Origin: an uncultured Oscillospiraceae bacterium
Lineage (GTDB): Bacteria; Bacillota; Clostridia; Oscillospirales; Oscillospiraceae
Length of the DNA stretch: 47,089 nucleotides
Direction of reading: 5' to 3'
Assembly: GCA_910579965.1 (NCBI GenBank)
Contig: CAJTWF010000018.1
Coordinates: 1 to 47,089 of the forward strand
This document shows positions 40,780 to 47,089 of the stretch, piece by piece (the stretch's first letter is position 1; the number at the start of each line of letters is the position of its first letter). The notes beneath the pieces were generated by a model that was not told the origin of the DNA, ran no database searches, and was given only the letters and a program-made list of their open reading frames with translations. A program made the translations under genes and the position numbers.

Positions 40780-41309
40780 ACGAGAAAGCGGAGATCCTGT
40801 TTGACGCGGTCACCGGCATCCGCCCGGAGCTGGTGGAGCGGGCCCTGGACGCCCCCATCCGCCGCCGGCCGGTCTGGCGGCGGTACGCGGCCCTGTGCGC
40901 CTGTCTGGCCCTGGCGGTCTGTGTGGGTTGGTTCGCGCTCCTCTCCGGCGGCATGGGCGGCGGCAGCGATATGATCTCCACCGATTCCGCGCCTGCGGAC
41001 AACAGCGCCCCGCCCCCGGCCATCCCGGAGGACGTCCCCCAGCTCCCCGGAGCCCCCTCCGAGGACGGTGGGGAGATGGACGGCGCTCCCATCGCCTCCT
41101 TTACCGCCCAGGTGGCGGAGGTCCGGGAGAGTACGCTCCTGGTGCGGCCCGATGACCCATGGGACGCGGAGACGGTGGAGGTGTCCCTGGAGGGGCTGGA
41201 GACACTGCCGGCCCTGGCCCCCGGCGACAGGGTGCGGGTGACCTTCGCCGGGGAGGTCCAAGAGGACGGCCTCATCACCGGCGTGACGGAGATTGCGGCG
41301 GCGCCCTGA
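40776..41309 (+). CDS. Membrane-anchored putative anti-sigma or sigma-partner protein
   Basis: The 177-residue protein starts with GTG overlapping the sigma stop. A short cytoplasmic N-terminus (about 35 residues) is followed by one membrane helix (YAALCACLALAVCVGWFALL, about residues 35-55), a Pro/Ala/Asp-rich linker and a small beta domain (about 105-177). This fits a negative regulator that holds the sigma factor at the membrane, but no known anti-sigma domain is visible. Its N-terminal segment is shorter than in most zinc-type anti-sigma factors. Confidence 0.65.
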   Translation: MNEKAEILFDAVTGIRPELVERALDAPIRRRPVWRRYAALCACLALAVCVGWFALLSGGMGGGSDMISTDSAPADNSAPPPAIPEDVPQLPGAPSEDGGEMDGAPIASFTAQVAEVRESTLLVRPDDPWDAETVEVSLEGLETLPALAPGDRVRVTFAGEVQEDGLITGVTEIAAAP

Positions 41310-41374
41310 GAGACGCGTTCGCTGATAAAATAGAAAATTCATCCGATGAAGACCATTTGAAGGGAGACGTTTTT

Positions 41375-42763
41375 TTGAAGCTAAAGGAACTTTTCAGCGC
41401 CCACGACATGACCGCAGGGCCGCCCTGGCAGCGGATCATGGAGTTTGCCGTGCCCATGCTGGTGGGCAATCTGGCCCAGCAGCTCTACAACACGGCGGAC
41501 TCCATCGTGGTGGGCCACTATGTAGGGGACAACGCCCTGGCCGCGGTGGGGAGCGCCTCGCCCATCCTCAACCTGCTGCTGGCCCTGTTCGTGGGCGTGT
41601 CCACGGGAGCGGGCATCGTCATCTCCCAGAACTACGGCGCCGGGGACCGGGAGCGGCTGAGCAACTCCGTGGGCAACTGCATCACCCTGGCCGCCATTGC
41701 CTCCGCCATCACCATGCTCATCGGCGTCGCTGTCACCACGCCCATGCTGCGCCTGCTGGACACCCCCGTCTCCATCATCGACTGGAGCGGCGACTATCTC
41801 CACATCATCTTCTGGGGCGTGGCCGGGTGCGCCTTCTACAACATCCTCTCCGGCATCCTCCGGGGCATGGGGGACTCCTTCTCCGCCCTGGCCTTCCTGC
41901 TGCTGGCCACGGTGCTGAACATCGGCCTGGACGTGTGGTTCGTGGCCGGGTTCGGCATGGGCGTGGCCGGGGTGGCCCTGGCCACGGTGCTGGCCCAGGG
42001 GATCTCCGCGGCCCTGTGCATGGTGAAGCTGCTGCGGATGCAGGACGTGTTCGACTTCACCCCCGCCACCCTCCGCCTGCGGCGGGACTGCGCGGCCCGC
42101 ATTGTCCACATCGGGGTGCCCTCCGGCGTCACCCAGGCCATCATGAGCCTGGCTATGCTGGTGGTCCAGTCCCTGACCAACAGCATGGGGGAGACGGTAA
42201 TCGCCTGCAACGTCATCATCATGCGGGTGGACGGCTTCGCCATGATGCCCAACATGACCTTCGGTCAGGCCATGAGCGTGTACACCGGCCAGAACGTGGG
42301 GGCCGGGAAGCTGGACCGGGTGGTCCAGGGCCGGAAGCAGGGCACGGCTATGGCGGTGGGGCTGGCCTGCGCCATCACCGCCTGCCTGCTCCTCTTCGGC
42401 CGCCACCTCTTTGCCCTGTTCACCGACACGGAGGAGCTCATCGTGCTGGCCGGCCGGATGATGCGCATCATGGCCGCCGGATACATCGCCATTGCCGTCT
42501 CCCAGGTGCTGGGCGGCGTGATGCGGGGCGCCGGGGACACGGTGACCCCCATGTGGATCTCCCTGTTCACCACCATCTTTATGCGGGTCCCCGTGGCCTA
42601 CGCCCTGGCGTACCTGACCCGCTGCGAGGCGTGGCCCAACGGCCGGCCGGAGGCGCTGAGCGTGTCGCTGCTGGTGCCCTGGGTCATGGGCGCGGTGCTC
42701 TCCTACATCGCCTTCCGCCGGGGCAGCTGGCGCAAGCGCCTGCCCCAGATGATGAATACGTAA
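41375..42763 (+). CDS. MATE-family multidrug/sodium antiporter
   Basis: The 462-residue protein has twelve predicted membrane helices. It shows the MatE repeats: the first half begins with IMEFAVPMLVGNLAQQLYNTADSI, and the second with IVHIGVPSGVTQAIMSL. Members export cationic drugs or metabolites using a sodium or proton gradient. The TTG start at 41375 is chosen because AAGGGAG lies 9 bases upstream and no ATG is well placed. The gene follows the sigma-partner gene with a 65-base gap. Confidence 0.9.
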   Translation: MKLKELFSAHDMTAGPPWQRIMEFAVPMLVGNLAQQLYNTADSIVVGHYVGDNALAAVGSASPILNLLLALFVGVSTGAGIVISQNYGAGDRERLSNSVGNCITLAAIASAITMLIGVAVTTPMLRLLDTPVSIIDWSGDYLHIIFWGVAGCAFYNILSGILRGMGDSFSALAFLLLATVLNIGLDVWFVAGFGMGVAGVALATVLAQGISAALCMVKLLRMQDVFDFTPATLRLRRDCAARIVHIGVPSGVTQAIMSLAMLVVQSLTNSMGETVIACNVIIMRVDGFAMMPNMTFGQAMSVYTGQNVGAGKLDRVVQGRKQGTAMAVGLACAITACLLLFGRHLFALFTDTEELIVLAGRMMRIMAAGYIAIAVSQVLGGVMRGAGDTVTPMWISLFTTIFMRVPVAYALAYLTRCEAWPNGRPEALSVSLLVPWVMGAVLSYIAFRRGSWRKRLPQMMNT

Positions 42764-42865
42764 CCCGCCCCGCCGGAAATTCCCCCAAATTGACCCTATG
42801 CTTTTCCCGGCGGCTGTGGTATACTGGAAACAATGTGAACACTAAAGAGGTTGGAGGAGGCTTTT

Positions 42866-43798
42866 ATGGCCATCACATCTGAATTTTTCTTTCCATCCAG
42901 CGACGGAAAGACCCTGATCCATGTCAACCAGTGGACCCCGTCGGAGCGCAGGATCCTGGGCGTGGTCCAGATTGCCCACGGCGTGGCGGAGTACGGTGCG
43001 CGGTACGCCCCCTTTGCCCGGTTTTTGTGCGGCCACGGCTTCGTGGTGGTGGCCAACGACCACCTGGGCCACGGCCAGTCCCTCATCCCCGGGGGCCCCA
43101 TGGTCTACCTGGGGGAGAAGGACGGCTGGTGGAACGTGGTGGACGACATGGAGTGCCTCCGCAGCCGCGTCGCCAAGGTCTTCCCGGACAGGCCCTACTT
43201 CCTGTTCGGCCACTCCATGGGCTCCTTCCTCTCCCGCACCCACCTGATCCGCTACCCCGGCAGGCTGGACGGCTGCATCCTCTGCGGCACCGGCCACCAG
43301 TCCCCGGCCCTCATCGCCGGGGGCAAGCTCATCGCGGACCGGGAGATCCGCCGCCTGGGCAAAAAGGCCTTCAGCGCCCGGGCCGACGATCTGGCCTTCG
43401 GGGCCTACAACAAGGCCTTCGCCCCCACCCGCACCCGGTTCGACTGGGTCTCCGCCAGCGAGGAGAACGTGGACGCCTATATCGCCGACCCCCTCTGCGG
43501 CGGAGACACCACCCTGGGCCTGTTCCGGGACATGCTGGACGGGCTCTCCTATATCACCAGGCAGTCCAACATGGACAAGATGGACGCGGACCTGCCGGTG
43601 TTCTTCATCGCCGGGGACCAGGACCCGGTGGGCGACATGGGCAAGGGGGTGCGGAAGGCCCACGACTGCTTCAAAAAGGCGGGCATCCGGGACCTGAGCA
43701 TCAAGCTCTATCACGGCCTGCGCCACGAGATCCTCAACGAGGCCAGCCGCCAGTATGTCTACAGGGATGTGCTGGACTGGCTGGAGGCCCGGGCCTGA
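42866..43798 (+). CDS. Alpha/beta hydrolase, monoacylglycerol-lipase-like
   Basis: The 310-residue protein has the nucleophile elbow GHSMGS (S117), the acid in GDQDPVG, and the catalytic His in GLRHEILNE. It also has the HGVAEYGARY oxyanion region of the Hydrolase_4 (lysophospholipase/monoacylglycerol lipase) family. ATG 42866 follows GGAGGAGG. No signal peptide is seen, so it probably acts in the cytoplasm on lipid esters; the substrate is unproven. Its 3' end overlaps the end of the convergent CmpB-like gene by 40 bases. Confidence 0.88.
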   Translation: MAITSEFFFPSSDGKTLIHVNQWTPSERRILGVVQIAHGVAEYGARYAPFARFLCGHGFVVVANDHLGHGQSLIPGGPMVYLGEKDGWWNVVDDMECLRSRVAKVFPDRPYFLFGHSMGSFLSRTHLIRYPGRLDGCILCGTGHQSPALIAGGKLIADREIRRLGKKAFSARADDLAFGAYNKAFAPTRTRFDWVSASEENVDAYIADPLCGGDTTLGLFRDMLDGLSYITRQSNMDKMDADLPVFFIAGDQDPVGDMGKGVRKAHDCFKKAGIRDLSIKLYHGLRHEILNEASRQYVYRDVLDWLEARA

Positions 43799-44322
43799 GC
43801 GGCCAGGGTCCCCAGACCCAGCAGCGCTGTGTCGTGGTGCCGGGCCAGCAGGGCGGCGGTGAGCACGCAGTCCGCCGCCAGCAGCAGCCACAGGGCGAAC
43901 ACCGCCTCCGGCGGAACGCTCCCGGCCAGCCGGGCCGCTGCCGGCTGCACCCAGCGGACCGCCAGGGCGGACAGCGCCCCCCAGATCACCGCGAACCGGG
44001 GGCAGATCCGGCCCTGGACGTGGCCCCGCAGCAGGCTGTAGTCCCAGAACTGGACATGGAGAACCCTGTCGTAAAAGAGGTGGACCAGATACTCCACCCC
44101 CGTGCAGATGAGGCCGCCCAGCACAGAGAGGGTCACAAGGCCGGCCTCCGCCGGGACCAGGGCCAGCACGGCGGTCATGGCCAGCCCGTACACCGGGCAC
44201 AGTGGCAGCAGCAGAAAGCATTTGCGCTGCCGCCGGGGGGACCGGATGGCCCGGGCGTACAGCTTCTCCAGGCCGCAGCCGGCCAGGCTGTAGAACAGGA
44301 AATACAAAAACCACTGGGACAT
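43759..44322 (-). CDS. Putative membrane protein of the CmpB (ABC-transporter-permease-like) family
   Basis: The 187-residue protein has about five membrane segments and the CmpB-type features FYSLAGCGLEKLY, CPVYGLAM, GVEYLV and FWDYS. These are typical of the small membrane family annotated as putative ABC transporter permease; transport has not been shown. The start at 44322 is 73 bases from the divergent uracil-DNA glycosylase gene. Its last 40 bases overlap the hydrolase gene on the other strand. Confidence 0.78.
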   Translation of the reverse strand: MSQWFLYFLFYSLAGCGLEKLYARAIRSPRRQRKCFLLLPLCPVYGLAMTAVLALVPAEAGLVTLSVLGGLICTGVEYLVHLFYDRVLHVQFWDYSLLRGHVQGRICPRFAVIWGALSALAVRWVQPAAARLAGSVPPEAVFALWLLLAADCVLTAALLARHHDTALLGLGTLAAQARASSQSSTSL

Positions 44323-44395
44323 GGGACGCTCCTTTTCCGATCGTTTGATAGGTAGCATTCCCACTCCGCGAAAAAACATACGGGAGGTGGACACG

Positions 44396-45001
44396 GTGCA
44401 GGACACATGGGAGACCCTGCTGTGCGAGTGCAGCCGCTGCCATGAGTGCGCCCTGGGGCAGACCCGGAGGAACGTGGTCTTCGGCACAGGCAGCCCCACG
44501 GCGGAGATCATGCTGGTGGGCGAGGGGCCGGGGGCCAACGAGGACCAGCAGGGCGTGCCCTTTGTGGGCCGGGCCGGCCAGCTGCTGGACGACATGCTCT
44601 CCATCATCGGCCTGGACCGCACCAAGGTCTATATCACCAACATCGTCAAGTGCCGTCCGCCGGAGAACCGGGACCCGCTGAACGTGGAGCAGGACATGTG
44701 CATCGGGTATCTGCGCCGCCAGATCGGGCTGCTCCGGCCAAAGATATTGGTCAGCCTGGGGCGGATCGCCGCCATGCGGCTTATTGACGGTGACTTTCGC
44801 ATCACCAGGGACCACGGCAAGTGGTACGACGTGGACGGTATGCGGATGATGGCCGTCTACCACCCCTCCGCCCTGCTGCGGGACCCCAGCCGCCGGCCGG
44901 AGACCTTTGACGATCTGAAGTCCCTGCAGCGGGAGATCCGCCGCATATGCTCCCGCACGGAGCTGCACTGCCCCTGGCGGGCGGCCCCGGCGGACAAGTA
45001 G
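44396..45001 (+). CDS. Family 4 uracil-DNA glycosylase
   Basis: The 201-residue enzyme removes uracil from DNA and carries a [4Fe-4S] cluster. The four ligands are C15 and C18 (RCHEC), C86 (KCRPP) and C102. Motifs GEGPGANEDQQG, PFVGRAGQLLD and the C-terminal HPSALL agree with the family. The GTG start at 44396 follows GGGAGG; an upstream ATG at 44321 overlaps the divergent gene. It is a housekeeping base-excision repair enzyme of thermophiles and anaerobes. Confidence 0.9.
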   Translation: MQDTWETLLCECSRCHECALGQTRRNVVFGTGSPTAEIMLVGEGPGANEDQQGVPFVGRAGQLLDDMLSIIGLDRTKVYITNIVKCRPPENRDPLNVEQDMCIGYLRRQIGLLRPKILVSLGRIAAMRLIDGDFRITRDHGKWYDVDGMRMMAVYHPSALLRDPSRRPETFDDLKSLQREIRRICSRTELHCPWRAAPADK

Positions 45002-45010
45002 CCCATCAAA

Positions 45011-45049
45011 ACGAGGACCTGCCGGTAAGCTTGCCCGGCAGGTCCTCGT
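45011..45049. terminator. Hairpin terminator between the glycosylase and aldo/keto reductase genes
   Basis: Fifteen perfect base pairs (45011-45025 with 45035-45049) around a nine-base loop lie between two convergent genes. It can serve both strands, though T tracts are short. Confidence 0.65.
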
Positions 45050-45075
45050 CCATGATGTAATACAGCGGCGGTCCG

Positions 45076-46083
45076 TCAGCCGCCGAAATCCTTTGCCGCA
45101 CCCTTGAGCATCTCACGGATGGGCAGCTGGTAGGGGCACCGCTCCTCGCAGGCTCCGCACGCCACGCAGTCCCCGGCCTTGGCGGCCAGAGCGCCGTAGC
45201 GGCCCCGGGCCCAGTCCTCCAGCCCGTACCGGCGCAGATATCCCTGGAAGAGAAAGACGTTGGGGATGCTGATGCCCGCGGTGCAGGGGGCGCAGTAGTT
45301 GCACCGGCGGCAGAAGTTGTTCCCCAGTTCCCGCCGGATCTCCTCCGCCCGCTCCAGCTCCCGGGCCGTCAGGGGGGACGCGCCGCTCACCGCGGCGGCG
45401 TTCTCCGCCACCTCCTCGGGGGCGTACATGCCCGGCAGCACCACGGTCACGTTGGGGTTGGAGGAGGCGAAGCGCAGCGCCAGGGCCGCGTCCTCAATGG
45501 CCCCGCCGGCCAGGCTCTTCATGTTGATGAACCCAACCCCCTTGGCCCGGGCCCGCTCCATCAGCTCCGCGCCCTGGCTCTCCACAATGTTGTAGGGGAA
45601 CATGACCGTCTCCACCCAGTCCAGCTCCAGCGCCCTTGCGAAGGCGTCCACGGAGTGGGTGGTAAAGCCCAGATGGCCGATCTTCCCCGCCGCCTTGGCC
45701 TCCAGCAGGGCCTCCAGGGCTCCGCCGGGGGCGCACACCTGCTCCAGCTGCTGGAGATTGGCGTTGTGGATCTGGTAGAGGTCAATAAAGTCCGTGCGGA
45801 GGTTGCCCAGGCTCACCTCGATGTCCCTTGCCATGCCCTCCCGGTCCCTGGACATGGACTTGGTGGCCAGCACGAACCGGTCCCGCCGGCCCTCGATGGC
45901 CTGACCAATCAGCTCCTCGCTGACCGTATAGCCCCGGGCGGTGTCGATGAAGTTGACCCCCGCGGCCTCCACCGCGTCCAGCAGCGCCCTGGCCTCGCCG
46001 GGGTTCAGCCGCTGGATGGGGATGCCCCCGAAGCCCATGCGGGACACCCGCAGGCCGGTCCTGCCCAAAATCACATATTCCAT
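45076..46083 (-). CDS. Aldo/keto reductase with C-terminal ferredoxin domain
   Basis: The 335-residue protein has an AKR barrel with the tetrad D47, Y52, K75 and H106. A C-terminal 4Fe-4S region follows (CRRCNYCAPC near 275-284 and CVACGACEERCP near 315-326). This combination is common in strict anaerobes. The physiological substrate is unknown. ATG 46083 follows AGGAAG. It is downstream of ftsH on the same strand, with about 46 bases between. Confidence 0.88.
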   Translation of the reverse strand: MEYVILGRTGLRVSRMGFGGIPIQRLNPGEARALLDAVEAAGVNFIDTARGYTVSEELIGQAIEGRRDRFVLATKSMSRDREGMARDIEVSLGNLRTDFIDLYQIHNANLQQLEQVCAPGGALEALLEAKAAGKIGHLGFTTHSVDAFARALELDWVETVMFPYNIVESQGAELMERARAKGVGFINMKSLAGGAIEDAALALRFASSNPNVTVVLPGMYAPEEVAENAAAVSGASPLTARELERAEEIRRELGNNFCRRCNYCAPCTAGISIPNVFLFQGYLRRYGLEDWARGRYGALAAKAGDCVACGACEERCPYQLPIREMLKGAAKDFGG

Positions 46084-46129
46084 ATCATTCTTCCTCCCTA
46101 TCTTCTCCGGAGAGGGCTCGCCCTCCCGG

Positions 46130-47089
46130 TTACTGCTCTGTCCGCTCCTCCGGAGCCTCCTGCTGGGGACCGTCCTCCTCCGCGCCGCCGTCCTCCGGGC
46201 GGTCCATGGCCGCCGTGGGCATGGGGATGGCCTCGCTGACCATGCTGATATGCTTGGCAGGGGCCTCGATGCCGCTGTCATTGCCCGGGGCGGGTACGCC
46301 GTAGTACTCCTCCTGGTCCGGGTCCCGGCCGTCCAGAATGGCCATCATCTGCGCGCCGGTGATGGTCTCCTTCTTGAAGAGGTAGGAGGCGATCTCGTCC
46401 AGCTTCTCCCGGTTCTGCCGCAGCAGCTCCATGGCCTCGTCGTGGCAGCGCCGCAGCAGGGCCGCCACCTCCTGGTCCGCCAGGGCGAAGGTCTCCTGGG
46501 CGCAGTTCATGCTGTAGCCGCCGTCCAGATACTGGCTCTGGACCGTGCCCAGGGCCATCATGCCGAACTTCTCGCTCATGCCGAACCGGGCCACCAGATT
46601 CCGGGCCAGCTCCGTGGCCCGCTCAATGTCGTTGGCCGCGCCGGAGGTCTGGGTGTCAAACACCAGCTCCTCCGCGCACCGGCCCGCCAGCAGGGTGCGG
46701 ATCTCCGTGAGGATGTCCTCCCGGCTCATGAGGAACTTCTCCTCCTCCGGCAGATGGAGGGTGTAGCCCAGGGTTCCCTCGGTGTGGGGCACAATGGTGA
46801 TCTTGGTCACCGGCTGGGCCTTCTTCTGCCGGGCCGCCGTCAAGGCGTGGCCCACCTCGTGGTAGGCGATGATCTTTTTCTCCTGCTCCGTGATGACGGT
46901 GCCCTTCTTCTCCGCGCCGGCGATGACCACCTCAAAGGAGGCCAGCAGGTCCTCCTGGTTCACCGCGTGGCGGCCCTGGCGGACCGCCCGGAGGGCCGCC
47001 TCGTTCACCGTGTTGGCCAGATCCGCGCCCACGCACCCGGCGGTGGCCTGGGCGATCTTGTTCAGATCCACGTCCTCCGCCATGCGGAT
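46130..47089 (-). CDS. ftsH: ATP-dependent zinc metalloprotease FtsH (C-terminal part; 5' end outside the window)
   Basis: The reading frame is open to the end of the window, so only the C-terminal 319 residues are seen. They contain the end of the AAA domain (the sensor-2-like CVGADLANTVNEAALRA helix), the zinc site HEVGHAL, the protease core (GTLGYTLHLPEEE, ERATELARNLVARFGMS), and an acidic, Pro/Glu-rich tail. FtsH is a membrane-bound protease for quality control. The tail beyond about residue 255 is low-complexity. Confidence 0.95.
   Translation of the reverse strand: MRMAEDVDLNKIAQATAGCVGADLANTVNEAALRAVRQGRHAVNQEDLLASFEVVIAGAEKKGTVITEQEKKIIAYHEVGHALTAARQKKAQPVTKITIVPHTEGTLGYTLHLPEEEKFLMSREDILTEIRTLLAGRCAEELVFDTQTSGAANDIERATELARNLVARFGMSEKFGMMALGTVQSQYLDGGYSMNCAQETFALADQEVAALLRRCHDEAMELLRQNREKLDEIASYLFKKETITGAQMMAILDGRDPDQEEYYGVPAPGNDSGIEAPAKHISMVSEAIPMPTAAMDRPEDGGAEEDGPQQEAPEERTEQ

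Noticed and set aside
42781..42865. Promoter of the alpha/beta hydrolase gene
   Set aside because: A TATACT-like -10 is present near 42,820, but the only good TTGACC is too far away (24 bases), so I did not list it.
1..47089. CRISPR array or rRNA genes
   Set aside because: I saw no regularly spaced direct repeats and no rRNA-like sequence.

Overview
The window joins two unlike pieces of DNA. Positions 1 to about 15,833 are the right-hand part of an integrated mobile element. From about 15,834 to the end is a GC-rich chromosome. The chromosomal genes include spore-formation genes (spoVM, a SipL-like SPOCS/LysM protein), an NADH-type [FeFe] hydrogenase module, a RACo-type corrinoid-activator homologue, a clostridial glycolysis cluster and glmU-prs-pth. 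Together they point to a GC-rich, anaerobic, endospore-forming Firmicute, most likely an Oscillospiraceae gut bacterium of the Flavonifractor/Lawsonibacter/Intestinimonas kind. That placement is inferred from gene content, not from a search.

Mobile element (1-15,833). Almost everything reads rightward: a coiled-coil protein cut by the window edge, a DUF932 protein, a YqaJ-type exonuclease, a four-cysteine protein that may be its DNA-binding partner, a run of tiny genes (DUF3846-like, DpnD/PcfM-like and unknown), a sigma-like protein, an element-borne NAD-dependent DNA ligase, a DUF262 gene interrupted by an amber codon, and more unknowns. A 633-residue AT-rich gene of unknown function lies on the opposite strand at 10,362-12,263 and looks like cargo. 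The right end holds a small basic protein, a P-loop ATPase, an excisionase-like HTH protein and a tyrosine integrase. The integrase abuts the 3' end of tRNA-Arg(ACG), the presumed insertion site. No conjugation genes are visible, so any transfer module and the other attachment site must lie to the left. Several element genes are preceded by a strong hairpin just upstream of the Shine-Dalgarno sequence.

Chromosome, left part (15,834-24,263). The minus strand carries trmL, then pgk, tpiA and gpmI. The plus strand carries an acetyltransferase-only GlmU, prs and pth. A 162-bp element with perfect 12-bp terminal inverted repeats sits between pgk and tpiA, and a diverged second copy lies at 33,486-33,685.

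Chromosome, middle (23,727-33,160). A minus-strand operon encodes a NuoF-C/GltD-type flavoprotein, an [FeFe] hydrogenase and an ECF-transporter-S-like membrane protein, behind a consensus promoter. Next come an IS5-type transposase remnant, a DUF3786 protein, a RACo-like ASKHA protein behind a perfect TTGACA-17-TATAAT promoter, an overlapping cysteine-rich 73-residue protein, and fapA.

Chromosome, right part (33,161-47,089). An IS630-type remnant and the second repeat copy are followed by the SipL-like gene, spoVM, a 47-residue membrane peptide, an FtsW/RodA-like protein with a permease-prefix domain, and a PadR regulator with a long palindromic operator. Then come proB-NUDIX-proA, an ECF sigma factor with a membrane-anchored partner, a MATE transporter, an alpha/beta hydrolase, a CmpB-like membrane protein, a family 4 uracil-DNA glycosylase, a ferredoxin-domain aldo/keto reductase, and the 3' part of ftsH.
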